From Sphingobacterium allocomposti (GTDB lineage Bacteria > Bacteroidota > Bacteroidia > Sphingobacteriales > Sphingobacteriaceae): 64,000 bases of DNA. This document shows, in pieces, positions 34,033-43,171 of this stretch (position 1 is the first letter of the stretch; each line of letters begins with the position of its first letter). The notes beneath the pieces were generated by a model that worked only from the letters and a program-made list of their open reading frames with translations, was not told where the DNA came from and searched no databases. The stretch is from assembly GCF_008124885.1 (NCBI RefSeq), contig NZ_VNHX01000008.1, positions 99,932-163,931 on the forward strand, given 5' to 3'. The position numbers and the translations under genes were made by a program.

Positions 34033-36732
34033 ATGAAGAAAAAAATAAAATCTATTCTTGTCGCCTTGCTTCTAAGCCAATTCTATGTAGGCGAGGCGCA
34101 GGAGATAACCACGCCAAAAGCACACTTCGGGTTCGATATCGGCGAAGATTATATGCTGGCCAACTATAGGCAGATGGAAGGATATTTCCTGAAGGTTGCC
34201 AAAGAATCCGATAGGGTTTTAATTAAGGAGGCGGGAACGACCGAAGAGGGACGTCAGCAATATTTAATGATTATCTCCTCTCCGGACAACCTTAAAAATA
34301 TTGAAAAATATCGGAGTATCTCTCAACGGCTGGGCCGGGCCGAAGGTCTGGCCGAAGAGCAGGCCAGGGCCCTTTCAGTAGAAGGAAAGCCTATCGTCTG
34401 GATAGATGGAGGGATGCACTCGAATGAGATGGTCGGATCACACCAGCTGATTGAGACATTCTATCAACTGGTAAGCCGCCGGGATCCCGAAGTGCAGAAT
34501 TATCTCGACAAGGTGGTCGTCCTCATGTGGCATGTAAACCCCGACGGTCAGGATCTGCTTGCAGACTGGTATATGCAGTATCCGGAAAAGGAAAAGCGGA
34601 ATATGTCCATTCCCCGACTGTATCAGAAGTATGTCGGGCATGATAATAACCGCGATTTTTTTATGTTTAACATGAAGGAAGCGTCGAACCTTGCGAAGGT
34701 CATGTATGTAGATTGGTTGCCGCAGATAGTTTACAACCATCACCAGACGTCGCCGGATGGGACGGTGGTCGCCGGGCCTCCCTATCGCGATCCGTTTAAC
34801 CACGTGTTTGACCCGCTGCTCGTCACCGGCATCGACGGCGTGGGGTTTGCCATGATTAACAGGCTCAACGAAGAAGGAAAGCCGGGCTATGTCCGTATGG
34901 ATCAATCCGGCTTCTCCACATGGTGGAATGGAGGCCTGCGGACAGCGCCCTATTTTCATAATATGATCGGCATACTGACAGAGATTACCGGCAGCCCCAC
35001 ACCGTCAGAAATTCCGCTGGTGGCCGAACGGCAAGTTCCCCGCAACGGCCTGCCGTTTCCGGTAGCCCCCCAAAAGTGGAACTTCCGTAAATCGATAGAT
35101 TACTCAGTGTCGCTCAATCTCGCCATTCTGGACTACGCCGCACGGAACGGCGATAAACTCCTGTATAACTTTTACAAGATGGGCAAGAATGCGATTGATA
35201 AAGGAAACACCGACACGTGGACGAAGTATCCGAAATATATACAACATATCGAAAAGGCGTACGCTGCCGATATTGAGGCGGGAAAGATAAAGGCAATACA
35301 AAATAATTCCTATTATCGCGCGAAGATCATTCCGACAGATTATTACGAAGCAGTTTTTACAGACAAATCGTTCCGGGATCCCAGAGGCTACATTCTACCA
35401 GCTGACCAGGAAGACTTTGGGACAGCCGTAAAGTTTGTTAACGCCCTGATAAAATCGGGCGTATACGTATATCAGGCCTCGGCCGATTTTAGCGTCAACG
35501 GGAAAAACTATCCCAAGGGGTCCATTATTGTCCGAACCAATCAGGCGTTCAGGCCACAGGTACTGGATATGTTCGAGCCACAGGACCACCCTCATGATGT
35601 GGAATATCCAGGAGGGCCTCCGGTGCGTCCCTATGATGCTGCGGGCTGGACCCTCGCGCTACAGATGGGTGTGAAGTATGACCGGATTCTTGATGACTTC
35701 GACGGGCCATTCCGGAAGCAGGAATATGGCGTGCTCATCGAGCCGCTTCAGCGGGAGGTTCCGCGGTCAAAGGTGGGATATCTGATTAACGGAAAGGCGA
35801 ACGACGCTTTTATTGCGGTCAACCGATTGCTGCAATCAGGGGTCAACGTATTCCGCGACCTGGATACCAAGGACTTCTTCGTGGAGGCCCGGGAAAGTAC
35901 AAAGATCGCCGATTTTGGCCGTCAGCTCGGGTTGACCATCAGCGCGGCGGGGAAAAAGCCGGCCCGGCTGCAGGCCCTGCAGCCGCTCAAAATCGGTTTG
36001 TTTGATTATTATGGCGGAAGTATGCCTTCCGGCTGGACCAGATGGATATTGGAGCAGTACGGATTTAATTATGAACTGTTCTATCCAAAGGACATCGACG
36101 AAGACCGTCTGAAAAAGTACGATATTTTGGTATTCGTCGGTCCCGGCATACCTCCGCATGGCGTGCAACGAACCAGGGGGCAGGTGGAAGAGCATCTAGT
36201 GCCTCCGCAGTACCGCCACATGCTAGGGGCCGTGACAGTCGAAAAATCTATTCCCGCTTTGAAACGCTTTGTAGAGCAAGGCGGACGTATTCTAACAGTT
36301 GGAGCTTCCTCCGACCTCGTATATCATTTGGGCTTTCCTGTAGAAAATCCCTTAACCGAAGAGGGAAGAGACGGTAAACGGGTAAACATCCCGAGCACGA
36401 AATACTATGTTCCCACAAGTATCCTGCGCGCTGAAGTCGATCCCGCAAAGGCAGAGAACTACGGGCTGGATAGCGAACTGAACATCGTTTTCAACAACAG
36501 CCCCGTATTTCGGTTTCAGCCGTCAGACAATCTTTACTCCTTGGGGACAATCCCCTCTGATAAGCCTCTTTTAAGCGGCTGGGCACATGGGCAGCATTAT
36601 TTGAACGGTGTGAGTATCGGCTTGGTAGGCATGTTGGGAAAAGGAAAAGTGATCGCCATCGGCCCCGAGGTTACCAACCGCGGACAAAGCCATGCGACCT
36701 TTAAAATGGTGTTCAATCAGTTATATAAATAA
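34033..36732 (+). CDS. M14 family zinc carboxypeptidase
   Basis: Large exported metallopeptidase. Signal peptide about 1-22 (ending GEAQ). GGMHSNEMVGSHQLIE carries the HxxE zinc ligands, WHVNPDGQD the following region, YNHHQTSPDG the substrate pocket and GILTEITGS the catalytic Glu. After about residue 560 a second region resembles a class I glutamine amidotransferase-like fold (KIGLFDYYGGSMPSGW, YDILVFVGPG, FVEQGGRILTVGASSDL), found on many Bacteroidota M14 proteins. Usual length about 850-900 aa. Likely removes C-terminal residues from extracellular peptides. Confidence 0.93.
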   Translation: MKKKIKSILVALLLSQFYVGEAQEITTPKAHFGFDIGEDYMLANYRQMEGYFLKVAKESDRVLIKEAGTTEEGRQQYLMIISSPDNLKNIEKYRSISQRLGRAEGLAEEQARALSVEGKPIVWIDGGMHSNEMVGSHQLIETFYQLVSRRDPEVQNYLDKVVVLMWHVNPDGQDLLADWYMQYPEKEKRNMSIPRLYQKYVGHDNNRDFFMFNMKEASNLAKVMYVDWLPQIVYNHHQTSPDGTVVAGPPYRDPFNHVFDPLLVTGIDGVGFAMINRLNEEGKPGYVRMDQSGFSTWWNGGLRTAPYFHNMIGILTEITGSPTPSEIPLVAERQVPRNGLPFPVAPQKWNFRKSIDYSVSLNLAILDYAARNGDKLLYNFYKMGKNAIDKGNTDTWTKYPKYIQHIEKAYAADIEAGKIKAIQNNSYYRAKIIPTDYYEAVFTDKSFRDPRGYILPADQEDFGTAVKFVNALIKSGVYVYQASADFSVNGKNYPKGSIIVRTNQAFRPQVLDMFEPQDHPHDVEYPGGPPVRPYDAAGWTLALQMGVKYDRILDDFDGPFRKQEYGVLIEPLQREVPRSKVGYLINGKANDAFIAVNRLLQSGVNVFRDLDTKDFFVEARESTKIADFGRQLGLTISAAGKKPARLQALQPLKIGLFDYYGGSMPSGWTRWILEQYGFNYELFYPKDIDEDRLKKYDILVFVGPGIPPHGVQRTRGQVEEHLVPPQYRHMLGAVTVEKSIPALKRFVEQGGRILTVGASSDLVYHLGFPVENPLTEEGRDGKRVNIPSTKYYVPTSILRAEVDPAKAENYGLDSELNIVFNNSPVFRFQPSDNLYSLGTIPSDKPLLSGWAHGQHYLNGVSIGLVGMLGKGKVIAIGPEVTNRGQSHATFKMVFNQLYK

Positions 36733-36804
36733 CGTTGATAACATACCTTCACGTGGAATTAACATTTCGCCGCGATCCGTAGCATACAGTTTTGTATAGC
36801 AAAG

Positions 36805-36836
36805 AACCTTTAGGAAAATATTTTTTCCTAAAGGTT
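36805..36836 (+). terminator. Strong terminator after the M14 gene
   Basis: Perfect 14-bp stem AACCTTTAGGAAAA (36805-36818) with TTTTCCTAAAGGTT (36823-36836) and a 4-base loop TATT, followed by a T-rich tract (36841-36856). Confidence 0.8.
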
Positions 36837-36857
36837 AAATTGTTTGTTTTTTTTTAT

Positions 36858-36865
36858 TATCTTTG
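36858..36865 (+). promoter_or_regulatory. Possible -7 box for the large lipoprotein gene
   Basis: TATCTTTG matches TAnnTTTG, 30 bases upstream of the ATG at 36896 and just after a strong terminator. Confidence 0.45.
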
Positions 36866-36895
36866 GGTAGCCGATTAAAACTTGGTCTGAATAAT

Positions 36896-38377
36896 ATGAA
36901 AAAACTAACGAACATTGTTCGGTGTAGTGTTTCTTTTTTATTCATCCTATTTTATGCTAGTTCCTGTAAAAAAGATGCCGTATTCCCGGATGATGGTAGA
37001 GAAAGCTACACCGTGGGATTCAAATTCAAGGAATTTGAACAGATCTTAACACCTTTACAAACGCGCGCCGCTCAACGTGCTTCAGCGAATACGAGGGCGA
37101 CAACTGCCTCGACGGAGAATGTCCGGGAAGGATTGATCTATTATTGGTCCTTCAATGCGGAAACATTACTGCCTGACCTTTATCCAACTACGGGCTCGTC
37201 GATAACGTATAATGGCGGCAGCCCGCCTATGGGCTTCAGTTCGGGCTGGAGATATGAAGATTACGCGGCGGGAAGCGCCTTGTCCATGACGGGGCTGACA
37301 GAACTCATCATCAAAATGCCTCTTAACAATGTACGGGATGTACAAACATTAGCGTTCGACATCAGTTCCTCCGGAACCGGGCCTAAGAGCTTCGCGCTGT
37401 GGTGGACACAGGACGGAACAGACTATCGGATTCTTGCCGAAGACAATCAGTTCTCCAATACCAACACGCCGCAGTCAAGAAATGCATTCAGCTATGACCT
37501 GTCAGGCCTGTCGCTGGACCTCACGAAGCCCTTATACATAAAATTGATACCTAAAGCCGGATCGAGAGGGACGGCCGGAGATTACCGTGAGACGACGGGC
37601 GTCACAAAAGTTGACAACTTTAGATTATATGGTGCTGCGCAGGTGTCGTCAGGTTCGTCGATAAGGCGGTTGCACTATCATATCTTTGATGTGGAGACAA
37701 AAACGTGTGTTATGGCCGGAGCAACAGACATCAACGACGACGGCCTGACCGATTTTACGGTGTCGCTGCCGGAAGGCGAATATGTGGCATCGTTTGCAGC
37801 CAATATCTCCGATGCGACACTACTTATACCGGGAGAGGTTGCTGCCGACAGCTATTACCTCGCCAACGTATTTGCCAACCACCAAGCAAAAATATATGGC
37901 GTGCTGGATACCTTTGCCGTCTCGAAAGACATGCAGCTCGACGTCATCTTGAAGCGCTACTATAGTGAGATTAAGTTTGAGTTTACCGATAGCCGGGATC
38001 TATCCCGTGTAGAAAAGCTGGTTGTAAAGCGGCAGCGCGAACCGGTCTTTTATGCACCCTTTAACCCGATGATGGCTAATCCCATACAAGATATGACAGA
38101 GATCGTCGTACACCGGCACTTCGATGAGGGAGGGAAAGAGTTTGTGTTTCACCAGTTTTTGGGCGGTCGCGAGGTGGCGCTGCCGATATCCTATCTTGTA
38201 GAAGCCTACGATGGGGAAGGGATATTATTACGGTCGTTTACCGTGGACAGCGCTATTCCCAACAACGTTCAGCTCGTCTTTCGGGGCAAGCTGCTCGATG
38301 CGGCCCATCTAAACGCTGGATTCCAAGTTCGGTTGAACGAAACATGGGATGGAAGCCAGATTGTAGAATTTGAGTGA
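36896..38377 (+). CDS. Surface lipoprotein of unknown function, beta-rich
   Basis: The ATG at 36896 gives a lipoprotein signal ending FYASSC; the upstream TTG at 36863 lies in the -7 box and is rejected. After a Ser/Thr/Arg-rich linker (about 45-80) comes a module of about 150 residues (LIYYWSFNAETLLPDLYP...SFALWWTQDGTDYRIL...TGVTKVDNFRLYG) resembling extracellular beta-sandwich anchors of the choice-of-anchor type. The rest (IRRLHYHIFD, YVASFAANISD, DVILKRYYSEIKFEF, EVALPISYLVEAYD) has fimbrillin-like or DUF5106/transthyretin-style beta text. Not an enzyme by any motif seen. Confidence 0.7.
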   Translation: MKKLTNIVRCSVSFLFILFYASSCKKDAVFPDDGRESYTVGFKFKEFEQILTPLQTRAAQRASANTRATTASTENVREGLIYYWSFNAETLLPDLYPTTGSSITYNGGSPPMGFSSGWRYEDYAAGSALSMTGLTELIIKMPLNNVRDVQTLAFDISSSGTGPKSFALWWTQDGTDYRILAEDNQFSNTNTPQSRNAFSYDLSGLSLDLTKPLYIKLIPKAGSRGTAGDYRETTGVTKVDNFRLYGAAQVSSGSSIRRLHYHIFDVETKTCVMAGATDINDDGLTDFTVSLPEGEYVASFAANISDATLLIPGEVAADSYYLANVFANHQAKIYGVLDTFAVSKDMQLDVILKRYYSEIKFEFTDSRDLSRVEKLVVKRQREPVFYAPFNPMMANPIQDMTEIVVHRHFDEGGKEFVFHQFLGGREVALPISYLVEAYDGEGILLRSFTVDSAIPNNVQLVFRGKLLDAAHLNAGFQVRLNETWDGSQIVEFE

Positions 38378-38442
38378 GCATGGAAAGGGCGGCTCTTAGA
38401 AACTGATGTAGTCGAAATACCGTTGGGCGAATAATCGGAAAT

Positions 38443-38470
38443 GTCATCCTGAGCGGAGTCGAAGGATGCA
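38443..38470. repeat. REP-like element
   Basis: GTCATCCTGAGCGGAGTCGAAGGATGCA. ATCCT and AGGAT form an inverted repeat around GAGCGGAGTCGA. A second related block with TTCGACAGGC/GCCTGTCGAA lies at 50142-50187. Confidence 0.5.
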
Positions 38471-38626
38471 TTTCCACTTTGTTTACCCGTATTGGGAAAC
38501 CTATATTGCCCATGTCGAAATGCAAGATCAACTTCGTGGGGATGTCGCTGCTAGTGCGAGCAGAAGGATAGGTTGTGCCTTGCCGCCTGTTAGCAGACGC
38601 TTCCGCCCGCTTTCAAAATTTTTTGA

Positions 38627-38659
38627 TAAAAAGTAGGGAGCCCTTTTGGGACACCCTAC
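38627..38659 (-). terminator. glyS terminator
   Basis: On the minus strand GTAGGG...CCC-AAAA-GGG...CCCTAC forms a stem (outer arms plus 38633-38638 and 38654-38659) with an internal mismatch, followed by TTTTTATC. Confidence 0.65.
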
Positions 38660-38684
38660 CTATATGGTTATCCTTCAATGGGAC

Positions 38685-40154
38685 TTATATCAGTTTCTCT
38701 AAAAGGTTGTTCCAGCTCACGAGGTCGGCAATGATTCTGCCGAGTTCTGCCGCCGGCACACGTTCCTGTTCCATGCTGTCCCGATGACGTATGGTCACGG
38801 TATCGTCGTCCAACGTTTGGTAGTCGACGGTAATACAGAAAGGCGTACCTATGGCGTCCTGACGGCGATAGCGTTTTCCGATAGCGTCTTTCTCATCGTA
38901 CTGCAGGTTGAAGTCCAACTTTAATTTGGCCATTATCTCCCTGGCTTTGTCCGGCAGTCCATCTTTTTTTGTTAAAGGAAGGACAGCGGCTTTGACAGGG
39001 GCGATAGCCGGATGGAATTTCAATACAACGCGGGAATCCTGTTTTTCTGGTGTGGACAGATCTTCCTGTACCAGAGAGTTAGCCAATACCGTCAGGAAAA
39101 GGCGGTCCAGACCGATGGACGTCTCGATGACGTAAGGAATGTAGTTTTGATTGATTTCCGGGTCAAAATATTGCATCTTCTTCTTCGAATATTCCTGATG
39201 CTGCTTCAAGTCGAAGTCTGTACGGGAATGGATGCCTTCCACTTCTTTAAACCCGAATGGAAATTCATATTCGATATCCACGGCGGCGTTTGCATAGTGT
39301 GCAAGCTTTGCATGGTCGTGATAACGGTATTTCGCAGGGTCTGCTCCCAATGCCAAGTGCCATTTCAGACGCGTTTCTTTCCATCTTGTATACCACTCAA
39401 GTTCCGAACCGGGGCGGACGAAAAATTGCATTTCCATCTGCTCAAATTCGCGCATCCGCATGATAAACTGTCGTGCAATTACTTCGTTGCGGAATGCTTT
39501 ACCAATCTGCGCAATACCAAAAGGAATCTTCATCCTTCCCGTTTTCTGAACGTTCAGAAAGTTGACAAATATTCCTTGCGCTGTCTCTGGCCGTAGGTAC
39601 ACTTGCTCAGCGCCATCCGCCATGGCTCCCATCTGCGTGGCAAACATGAGGTTAAACTGACGAACCTCCGTCCAGTTTTTGGTGCCTGATATCGGACATA
39701 CAATGTTATGTTCCTCGATGATGGCCTTTAAACGGGCCAGATCATCCGCATTTAACGCGTCATCCAGCTCTTTTTGCAGCTGCTCAGCTTTATCAGTCTT
39801 TCCGTCTTTCGCGTAGCGGTCGATTTTATCCTCGATCAGCTGGTCAGCACGGTACCGCTTTTTGGAATCCTTATTGTCGATCATCGGATCGTTAAACCCG
39901 TCAACATGCCCAGATGCCTTCCACGTCGTAGGGTGCATAAATATGGCGGCATCGATGCCCACAATATTCTCGTTCAGTTGCACCATGGATTTCCACCAAT
40001 AGGTCTTTAGGTTGTTCTTCAATTCGGATCCCAATTGACCGTAATCATATACGGCGCTCAGACCGTCATAGATCTCACTCGAAGGAAATACAAAACCGTA
40101 TTCCTTGGCATGTGATATAATGTTTTTGAAAAAATCGTCCGTTTGCTTACTCAT
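38685..40154 (-). CDS. glyS: Glycyl-tRNA synthetase (single-chain dimeric type)
   Basis: Class II aminoacyl-tRNA synthetase charging tRNA-Gly. Motifs: FVFPSSEIYDGLSAVYDYG at the N-terminus, the insertion region with CPISGTKNWTEVRQFNLMF, LRPETAQGIFVNF and RNEVIARQFIMRMREFEQMEMQFF (class II motif 2). Motif 3 is VIETSIGLDRLFLTVL, and an anticodon-binding domain fills the C-terminus. This is the alpha2 form used by Bacteroidota, not the alpha2beta2 form. ATG at 40154 follows SKQTDDFF; a TTG 9 bases upstream is rejected. A TATATTTG -7 box sits at plus 40161-40168, close enough for a nearly leaderless mRNA. Confidence 0.96.
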   Translation of the reverse strand: MSKQTDDFFKNIISHAKEYGFVFPSSEIYDGLSAVYDYGQLGSELKNNLKTYWWKSMVQLNENIVGIDAAIFMHPTTWKASGHVDGFNDPMIDNKDSKKRYRADQLIEDKIDRYAKDGKTDKAEQLQKELDDALNADDLARLKAIIEEHNIVCPISGTKNWTEVRQFNLMFATQMGAMADGAEQVYLRPETAQGIFVNFLNVQKTGRMKIPFGIAQIGKAFRNEVIARQFIMRMREFEQMEMQFFVRPGSELEWYTRWKETRLKWHLALGADPAKYRYHDHAKLAHYANAAVDIEYEFPFGFKEVEGIHSRTDFDLKQHQEYSKKKMQYFDPEINQNYIPYVIETSIGLDRLFLTVLANSLVQEDLSTPEKQDSRVVLKFHPAIAPVKAAVLPLTKKDGLPDKAREIMAKLKLDFNLQYDEKDAIGKRYRRQDAIGTPFCITVDYQTLDDDTVTIRHRDSMEQERVPAAELGRIIADLVSWNNLLEKLI

Positions 40155-40231
40155 AAGAGGCAAATATAAAAATTAGATGTTAGATTATTAGACAATAGAT
40201 TATAGATGTTGTGCGTCTCATGTCTCTCATC

Positions 40232-40702
40232 TCAGTTCTTGGTCCCCACAAGGTTCCGGATCTGCTGAGACGCATTTTTGTTATCCACTTTCTTGATAAT
40301 GTGGTCGATAAATCCCTCTTCGTTGATGACAAATGTTGTCCGGGCCGTGCCCATGTATTTCTTGCCATACATGTTCTTTTCAACCCATACGCCGTAGTCG
40401 GTTACTATCTTTTTGTCTTCATCTGCCAGTAGATTGAAAGGAAGCTCAAATTTGGCGATGAACTTCTGGTGCGACTGCTCACTGTCTATGCTGACGCCGA
40501 TCACTTCGAAGCCCTCATCTATCAACGATTGGTAATTGTCCCTAAAATTGCAGGCTTCTGTGGTACAGCCCGGGGTGTTGTCTTTAGGGTAAAAGTAGAG
40601 GATCACCTTTCTCCCCTTAAAATCAGACAATCGGATGATTTCGCCATGTTGATTTCTCGCTTCGATTGCCGGGGCTTTATCGCCTATTTGTAGTGTAGTC
40701 AT
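40232..40702 (-). CDS. bcp: Thioredoxin-dependent peroxiredoxin (BCP/PrxQ type)
   Basis: Thiol peroxidase with FYPKDNTPGCTTEACNFRDNY: peroxidatic Cys at about residue 46 and the resolving Cys at about 51 on the same helix, as in BCP/PrxQ. GDKAPAIEARNQHGE and RTTFVINEEGFIDHIIKKV complete the thioredoxin fold. Length of 156 aa is typical. A third peroxide-handling gene in the window besides tpx and OsmC. Confidence 0.95.
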   Translation of the reverse strand: MTTLQIGDKAPAIEARNQHGEIIRLSDFKGRKVILYFYPKDNTPGCTTEACNFRDNYQSLIDEGFEVIGVSIDSEQSHQKFIAKFELPFNLLADEDKKIVTDYGVWVEKNMYGKKYMGTARTTFVINEEGFIDHIIKKVDNKNASQQIRNLVGTKN

Positions 40703-40792
40703 TTTTTTAGTTGTCAGTGTTTAATTGTCGGTGATTAGTAGTTGGAAAAGCTAGATGGATATATTAGCTATTCTAGCCTCATTAACTATCCA

Positions 40793-42535
40793 CTACTTTA
40801 CAAACTTCGCTTCATATACTTTCTCATTATCCTTCCAGTCTGTAACGACCAATTTAAAGGTGTGGTTGCCCTTGGGCAGCGCGGAGTCGAAGCGATGCCA
40901 TACGTGCCGGTTTTTGGAATCGTATTCCATTAACACCCACTGACCGTCAATATAGCCGTTAAAGGATTGGATGCCCGAAAAGTTGTCGCGTATCGTAAAA
41001 TCTATTGTACGTTGCGCCGAAACATTTTTGCCGGGGCTCAGATTGCGTGGCGTAATCGTTGGTGCTATCGTATCGACAGCGACATAAAAGCTTCCAAAAT
41101 TGCGGGTGTTAACGCTTACCCACCCATCTTCAAACTTTCCGCCTTCCGACCCGTTTTCGGCTGATGCTATCAACGCCTTCGGTTGTAAGTGGTCGGGTAG
41201 ATCCGTTGGTTTAATGCGCAGCGTATATGCGGAGAACAGGGGCGTCAGCGTATTATGGACGCGGTGTATTAAAGAGTAGCCGCCCGATGGTTGCGCGGCT
41301 GTGGTGTATTCGAAGTCGAGGTCGCTATATAACACACCGCTTGGGAGCTCCAGCCGTAGGTCGCTCGTTTCGTATTTATTTTCCCGATCGTATTTAAACA
41401 GGGCAACACCGTACCGCTTTACAGGTACGGCGGGGGCACCGGATGTGTTTTTGATCTGGAAGTTAAGCTCACTGCAGTTGCCCTGCACGTCTTTAACGAC
41501 ATATTTCACGTCGTATATTTTTTCTTCGGGCAGGCTGATGACCCCGCCGTTGTTCAGTGTTTTAAAAAGCTCAATCGGGTTGCCGGGATCCTTAAAGCTC
41601 TTTTGTACTTTCGCCTTTGTCTTTTTCCAGTGTGGATAATCTATATATGAGTGGATCGCCCGGCTGGTGTTGAAATCGAGCTCTTCGAACAGCGCAGTCG
41701 TTATAGGCTGTCCGTCGACAAACAATTCAATCGAGTAAACCCCGTTCTGGAAGCCTCCGGCGCGGTGACGGTCGATGGTGTTGATACCGAGACCAAACTT
41801 ACCGCTGACGGCGATCGGACCGGCGGCGCTGAGGGCATAGCGGCCACTTTGCAGGGCACGTGCAGCTATGGGGCGTCGAGGTGTATGTTCGTTGAACACG
41901 CTGTCGTTGAGGTCGTACACGACGATGCCGCTGATCGTGGGGTTGAACCGATCGGGAAAACGCAGCCCGAAAAGCTGCGGATTCAACGGACGTTGCGTTT
42001 TTGTGTCCCTTATTTCGAAGTGTAGGTGCGGTCCTGCAGATCCTCCGGTGTTTCCTGCGTTACCAATATATTGCCCCTTCGAGAGGGGGACACGGTTAGG
42101 CTCGACCATAATGTCCACATCAAACCGCTGCTGCTTATACTGCTCGGCCCGGACGATCTGGGTAAGGGCGTCGTTGAACACGTCCATGTGGAGGTACACC
42201 GAGGTATACCCATTGGGATGATCTATGTAGACCGAGTTTCCACCTCCGCCAATTTGCACCCTGACGCGCGAGACATAACCCTCGGCAGCCGCATGGAGCG
42301 GAAGACCGATACGCTGCTGTGTGCGGTAGTCGTCGCCTGCGTGAAAATGGGTAGAGCGCAGCTCGCCAAAGGTGCCGGATGCATCCATGGCGATATTCAG
42401 CGGGTTCCTAAAGTAGCCTTGTGGATAAGAACGGGTCGTAATAATATCCGCCTTCTGCGCGTGGACCGTCATCATCATCGCACTCAAGTACGCTAAAAGC
42501 AAACCGGATTTTTTCATGATATTTTTCTTTTTCAT
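40793..42535 (-). CDS. M23 family metallopeptidase
   Basis: Secreted LytM-type zinc peptidase, expected to cut peptide bridges of peptidoglycan or act as a divisome regulator. Signal sequence near residues 1-26, ending TVHAQ; ATG codons at 42535 and 42517 are both possible. The peptidase domain lies near the N-terminus: STHFHAGDDYR (first zinc ligands), GYVSRVRVQIGGGGNSVYIDHPNGYTSVY, and SAGPHLHFEIRD (catalytic HxH). The C-terminal two-thirds are beta-rich, with Ig-like parts such as DTIAPTITPRNLSPGKN. All LytM residues are intact. Confidence 0.92.
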   Translation of the reverse strand: MKKKNIMKKSGLLLAYLSAMMMTVHAQKADIITTRSYPQGYFRNPLNIAMDASGTFGELRSTHFHAGDDYRTQQRIGLPLHAAAEGYVSRVRVQIGGGGNSVYIDHPNGYTSVYLHMDVFNDALTQIVRAEQYKQQRFDVDIMVEPNRVPLSKGQYIGNAGNTGGSAGPHLHFEIRDTKTQRPLNPQLFGLRFPDRFNPTISGIVVYDLNDSVFNEHTPRRPIAARALQSGRYALSAAGPIAVSGKFGLGINTIDRHRAGGFQNGVYSIELFVDGQPITTALFEELDFNTSRAIHSYIDYPHWKKTKAKVQKSFKDPGNPIELFKTLNNGGVISLPEEKIYDVKYVVKDVQGNCSELNFQIKNTSGAPAVPVKRYGVALFKYDRENKYETSDLRLELPSGVLYSDLDFEYTTAAQPSGGYSLIHRVHNTLTPLFSAYTLRIKPTDLPDHLQPKALIASAENGSEGGKFEDGWVSVNTRNFGSFYVAVDTIAPTITPRNLSPGKNVSAQRTIDFTIRDNFSGIQSFNGYIDGQWVLMEYDSKNRHVWHRFDSALPKGNHTFKLVVTDWKDNEKVYEAKFVK

Positions 42536-42559
42536 GCGGGAGCATCAAGAGCATGTAGC

Positions 42560-43171
42560 CTACTTAATAGCACAGCTAAATAGGTGCCGCTCCCCGATAA
42601 AACCATCAAACTTATCGCCTATGGCAATAGGACCTACGCCTACTGGCGTGCCCGTGTAAATTAGGTCGCCTTTCCGTAACGTAATATACTTCGAGATAAA
42701 GGCGATGAGTGTGTCAAAATCAAAGATCATGTCCTTTGTGTTCCCCGATTGTACCACATCTCCATTTTTTTGCAGTGAAAAGGCCATGTCTTTCAGGTCG
42801 CCCAGTTCTTCTTTAGGAATAAGCGGGCTGACGACTGCAGAATGGTCGAATGACTTGGCCAGCTCCCACGGCAGCCCCTTTTCTTTATGTTGCGCCTGGA
42901 TATCCCTTGCGGTAAAATCAATTCCCAGACCCACGGCGTCGTAGTACTTGTGCGCAAATTTCTGCGACACGTGCTTCCCCTCGTTGCAGATGCGGAGAAC
43001 CACTTCTACCTCGTAGTGGATATCGTTGGAGAACTCCGGATAATAAAAATCTTTATTGTCTTTTAGTACGGCCGTATCCGGCTTCATAAAGATAACGGGG
43101 GTCGAAGGTACCGGATTGTTGAGTTCTTTGGCGTGATCGATATAGTTTCTACCTACTGCAATTATTTTCAT
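42560..43171 (-). CDS. Fumarylacetoacetate hydrolase family protein
   Basis: FAH-fold enzyme acting on 2-oxo acids or acylpyruvates. KIIAVGRNYIDHAKELNNPVPSTPVIFMKP is the N-terminal signature, HYEVEVVLRI holds the metal-ligand Glu residues, VGLGIDFTARDIQ the Asp and LIYTGTPVGVGPI the C-terminal core. Single FAH domain of 203 aa, as in YcgM/FAHD1-type acylpyruvase or oxaloacetate decarboxylase. The exact substrate cannot be read. Confidence 0.92.
   Translation of the reverse strand: MKIIAVGRNYIDHAKELNNPVPSTPVIFMKPDTAVLKDNKDFYYPEFSNDIHYEVEVVLRICNEGKHVSQKFAHKYYDAVGLGIDFTARDIQAQHKEKGLPWELAKSFDHSAVVSPLIPKEELGDLKDMAFSLQKNGDVVQSGNTKDMIFDFDTLIAFISKYITLRKGDLIYTGTPVGVGPIAIGDKFDGFIGERHLFSCAIK

Larger units (their letters stand above)
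38378..38684. other. 307-base convergent intergenic region
   Basis: Contains a short repetitive palindrome-like element (38443-38470, ATCCTGAGCGGAGTCGAAGGAT) of the type dispersed between genes in many Bacteroidota genomes, and the glyS terminator near its right end. No gene was seen. Confidence 0.6.
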
